A DNA stretch of 7,463 nucleotides from Bacteroidetes bacterium UBA4009 (GTDB lineage: Bacteria; Bacteroidota; Bacteroidia; NS11-12g; UBA9320): NCBI GenBank assembly GCA_002384205.1, contig DGBH01000155.1:24009-31471 (forward strand), in the 5' to 3' direction. Positions within the stretch are counted from its first letter, which is position 1, and the number at the start of each line of letters is the position of its first letter. Below, piece after piece: positions 6,508 through 7,463 of this stretch. The notes beneath the pieces are model-generated. The model was not told where the DNA came from, ran no database searches, and saw only the letters and a program-made list of their open reading frames with translations. Made by a program: the position numbers and the translations under genes.

Positions 6508-7430
6508 TTGATCTTTAAAAATGGGTATGTAAGCTGTAAGGTATTTCGTTTTTCTGCGACTTTCTGTAAATGCTCATTAGCAGAGTGAATGGGCCGATGC
6601 GCTGCAAATAAATTGTATTTTTTGACGTGTTCGATGATATCACGTGTAGTTGCTGAAAAGTACGTTTCACAAAAGCGATCCCAGATGTAGGTTTCTGCCT
6701 GTGGTGTAGGATGTGTCATGTCCTCTTTGGCAAATCTATAGTCACGAAGTTCATCTATAAATAATTCATAAGAAGGAAAATAAGTGGCGTTGGTAACGCT
6801 GCGCAAGACTTCATGCAGCGCTGCTAGTAAAACCGCTTTACTCCTACTGTTTTCTATAATGCCACTGCGCAAATGCCTAACCGGACTTACCGTAATAATG
6901 ATAGATGCCGTTGGGTTTAGCTGTTTAATTAGCGAAATAGAGTGTTCAATACTGTTTTTAGTTTCGTCAAACGTCAACTGCTTTTGTTCAAATTCGTGGT
7001 TTGCGATTTTGTGGCAATTGGCAACGAGGATGTTGTTGTGCGTATGCACGAAGGAAGTTCCTAAAGTAAGTAAGATCACATCTGCTTTTTGTGCAGCCTG
7101 GCGAGCCGTAGTTAGGATAGCATTAGACGTTTCTATAGCAGGCGCAACGCCGGAATACTTAAAATCGCCATGATGTTCCCAAGAAAAAACGGTGTCTCGC
7201 TGATTAAAATCAGTTTCGGTATACGCCGTATTGTTACCCATTCGTTGAAGTAGATTTTGTATACTTACAGGATTATAGATGATCCCAAAGGGATTGCTCA
7301 CCACGTCAAAACCTAGTTGAGCCATTCGATCGGCCTGATTTTGCGCAAAACAGGATCCAAGCATAAAAAAGCTAGGCCACGTTTGAGCCAATTCATTCTG
7401 AGCTATTTCGAAGTCTATCTTTAATTTCAA
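6504..7430 (-). CDS. GSCFA-domain protein (SGNH/GDSL-hydrolase-like), TTG start
   Basis: A 308-residue protein covering essentially a whole GSCFA domain, a family common in Bacteroidota and related to SGNH/GDSL hydrolases; its substrate is unknown to me. Visible motifs are MLGSCFAQN (23-31, the family name motif with the likely nucleophile Ser26), NPFGIIYNP (46-54), LTLGTSFVH (121-129), ANCHK (137-141), VSPVRHLRSG (181-190) and KEDMTHPTP (235-243), whose D237 and H240 resemble the DxxH of SGNH enzymes. No signal peptide is evident. The start appears to be TTG at 7428-7430: an in-frame stop lies at 7443-7445, no ATG occurs between, and the first residues (KLKIDFEI) align with the usual family N-terminus. 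The gene overlaps the downstream reductase by 4 nt. Hydrolysis or transfer of acyl or acetyl groups is inference from the fold. Confidence 0.88.
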   Translation of the reverse strand: MKLKIDFEIAQNELAQTWPSFFMLGSCFAQNQADRMAQLGFDVVSNPFGIIYNPVSIQNLLQRMGNNTAYTETDFNQRDTVFSWEHHGDFKYSGVAPAIETSNAILTTARQAAQKADVILLTLGTSFVHTHNNILVANCHKIANHEFEQKQLTFDETKNSIEHSISLIKQLNPTASIIITVSPVRHLRSGIIENSRSKAVLLAALHEVLRSVTNATYFPSYELFIDELRDYRFAKEDMTHPTPQAETYIWDRFCETYFSATTRDIIEHVKKYNLFAAHRPIHSANEHLQKVAEKRNTLQLTYPFLKIK

Positions 7431-7437
7431 GCGCAGG

Positions 7438-7445
7438 CAAATTTA
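7438..7445 (-). promoter_or_regulatory. Possible -7 box for the GSCFA-reductase operon
   Basis: The minus strand reads TAAATTTG, matching TAnnTTTG, only 7 nt upstream of the proposed TTG start, which would make the mRNA almost leaderless. A -33 element would fall at or beyond the right edge of the window and cannot be checked. The box also contains the TAA stop that bounds the ORF upstream. Confidence 0.4.
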
Positions 7446-7463
7446 ACCAAAATAAAAAAAGCA

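Noticed and set aside
6784..7173. 129-codon plus-strand open frame
   Set aside because: It is antisense to the GSCFA gene, whose family motifs occupy this stretch. Its cysteine- and hydrophobic-rich translation looks like a shadow frame with no promoter or ribosome-binding signal.

Overview
The window looks like a chromosomal segment from a low-GC member of the Bacteroidota, probably a flavobacterial or related lineage. Four signs support this. Promoter-like TAnnTTTG (-7) boxes lie just upstream of several genes, and most starts lack a clear Shine-Dalgarno. There is a GYDIA-family GHMP kinase and a GSCFA-domain protein, both typical of this phylum. A mevalonate pathway cluster is linked to a UbiA-type prenyltransferase. 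The genus cannot be named from sequence reading alone. I see no mobile element, CRISPR array, tRNA or rRNA.

Layout. Positions 1-1415 (minus) hold a 3'-truncated carboxyltransferase (beta) subunit of a biotin-dependent acyl-CoA carboxylase of the methylcrotonyl-CoA carboxylase type, running off the left edge. A 202-bp divergent intergenic region follows. The plus strand then carries a GYDIA-family GHMP kinase (1618-2544, GTG start), diphosphomevalonate decarboxylase mvaD (2596-3624), mevalonate kinase (3795-4724) and a UbiA-family membrane prenyltransferase (4735-5604). The minus strand carries a two-gene unit: a GSCFA-domain protein (6504-7430, TTG start) and an RmlD-like NAD(P)-dependent reductase (5611-6507), with a 4-nt ATGA overlap. 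The two convergent transcription units meet at a perfect 8-bp inverted repeat that contains both stop codons.

How the genes work together. The plus-strand block encodes the lower mevalonate route to isopentenyl diphosphate, plus an enzyme that uses long prenyl diphosphates. Mevalonate kinase and diphosphomevalonate decarboxylase are recognisable by motif. The intermediate phosphomevalonate kinase step has no classical enzyme here, and the GYDIA kinase is the natural candidate (inference). The terminal UbiA protein resembles those annotated in Bacteroidota as geranylgeranylglycerol-phosphate geranylgeranyltransferase, so it may direct the isoprenoid into an ether-lipid-like or other prenylated product. 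HMG-CoA synthase and reductase are not in the window. The divergent carboxylase, if truly methylcrotonyl-CoA specific, belongs to leucine catabolism, which leads to HMG-CoA, the mevalonate precursor. That gives a plausible but unproven metabolic link.

The most notable points are the unassigned GYDIA kinase filling a pathway gap, the linkage of the mevalonate genes to an archaeal-lipid-like prenyltransferase, a repeated promoter design with very short leaders, and the stop-codon-spanning hairpin. Most of the window is ordinary core metabolism; I do not see strong evidence for a wholly new system.
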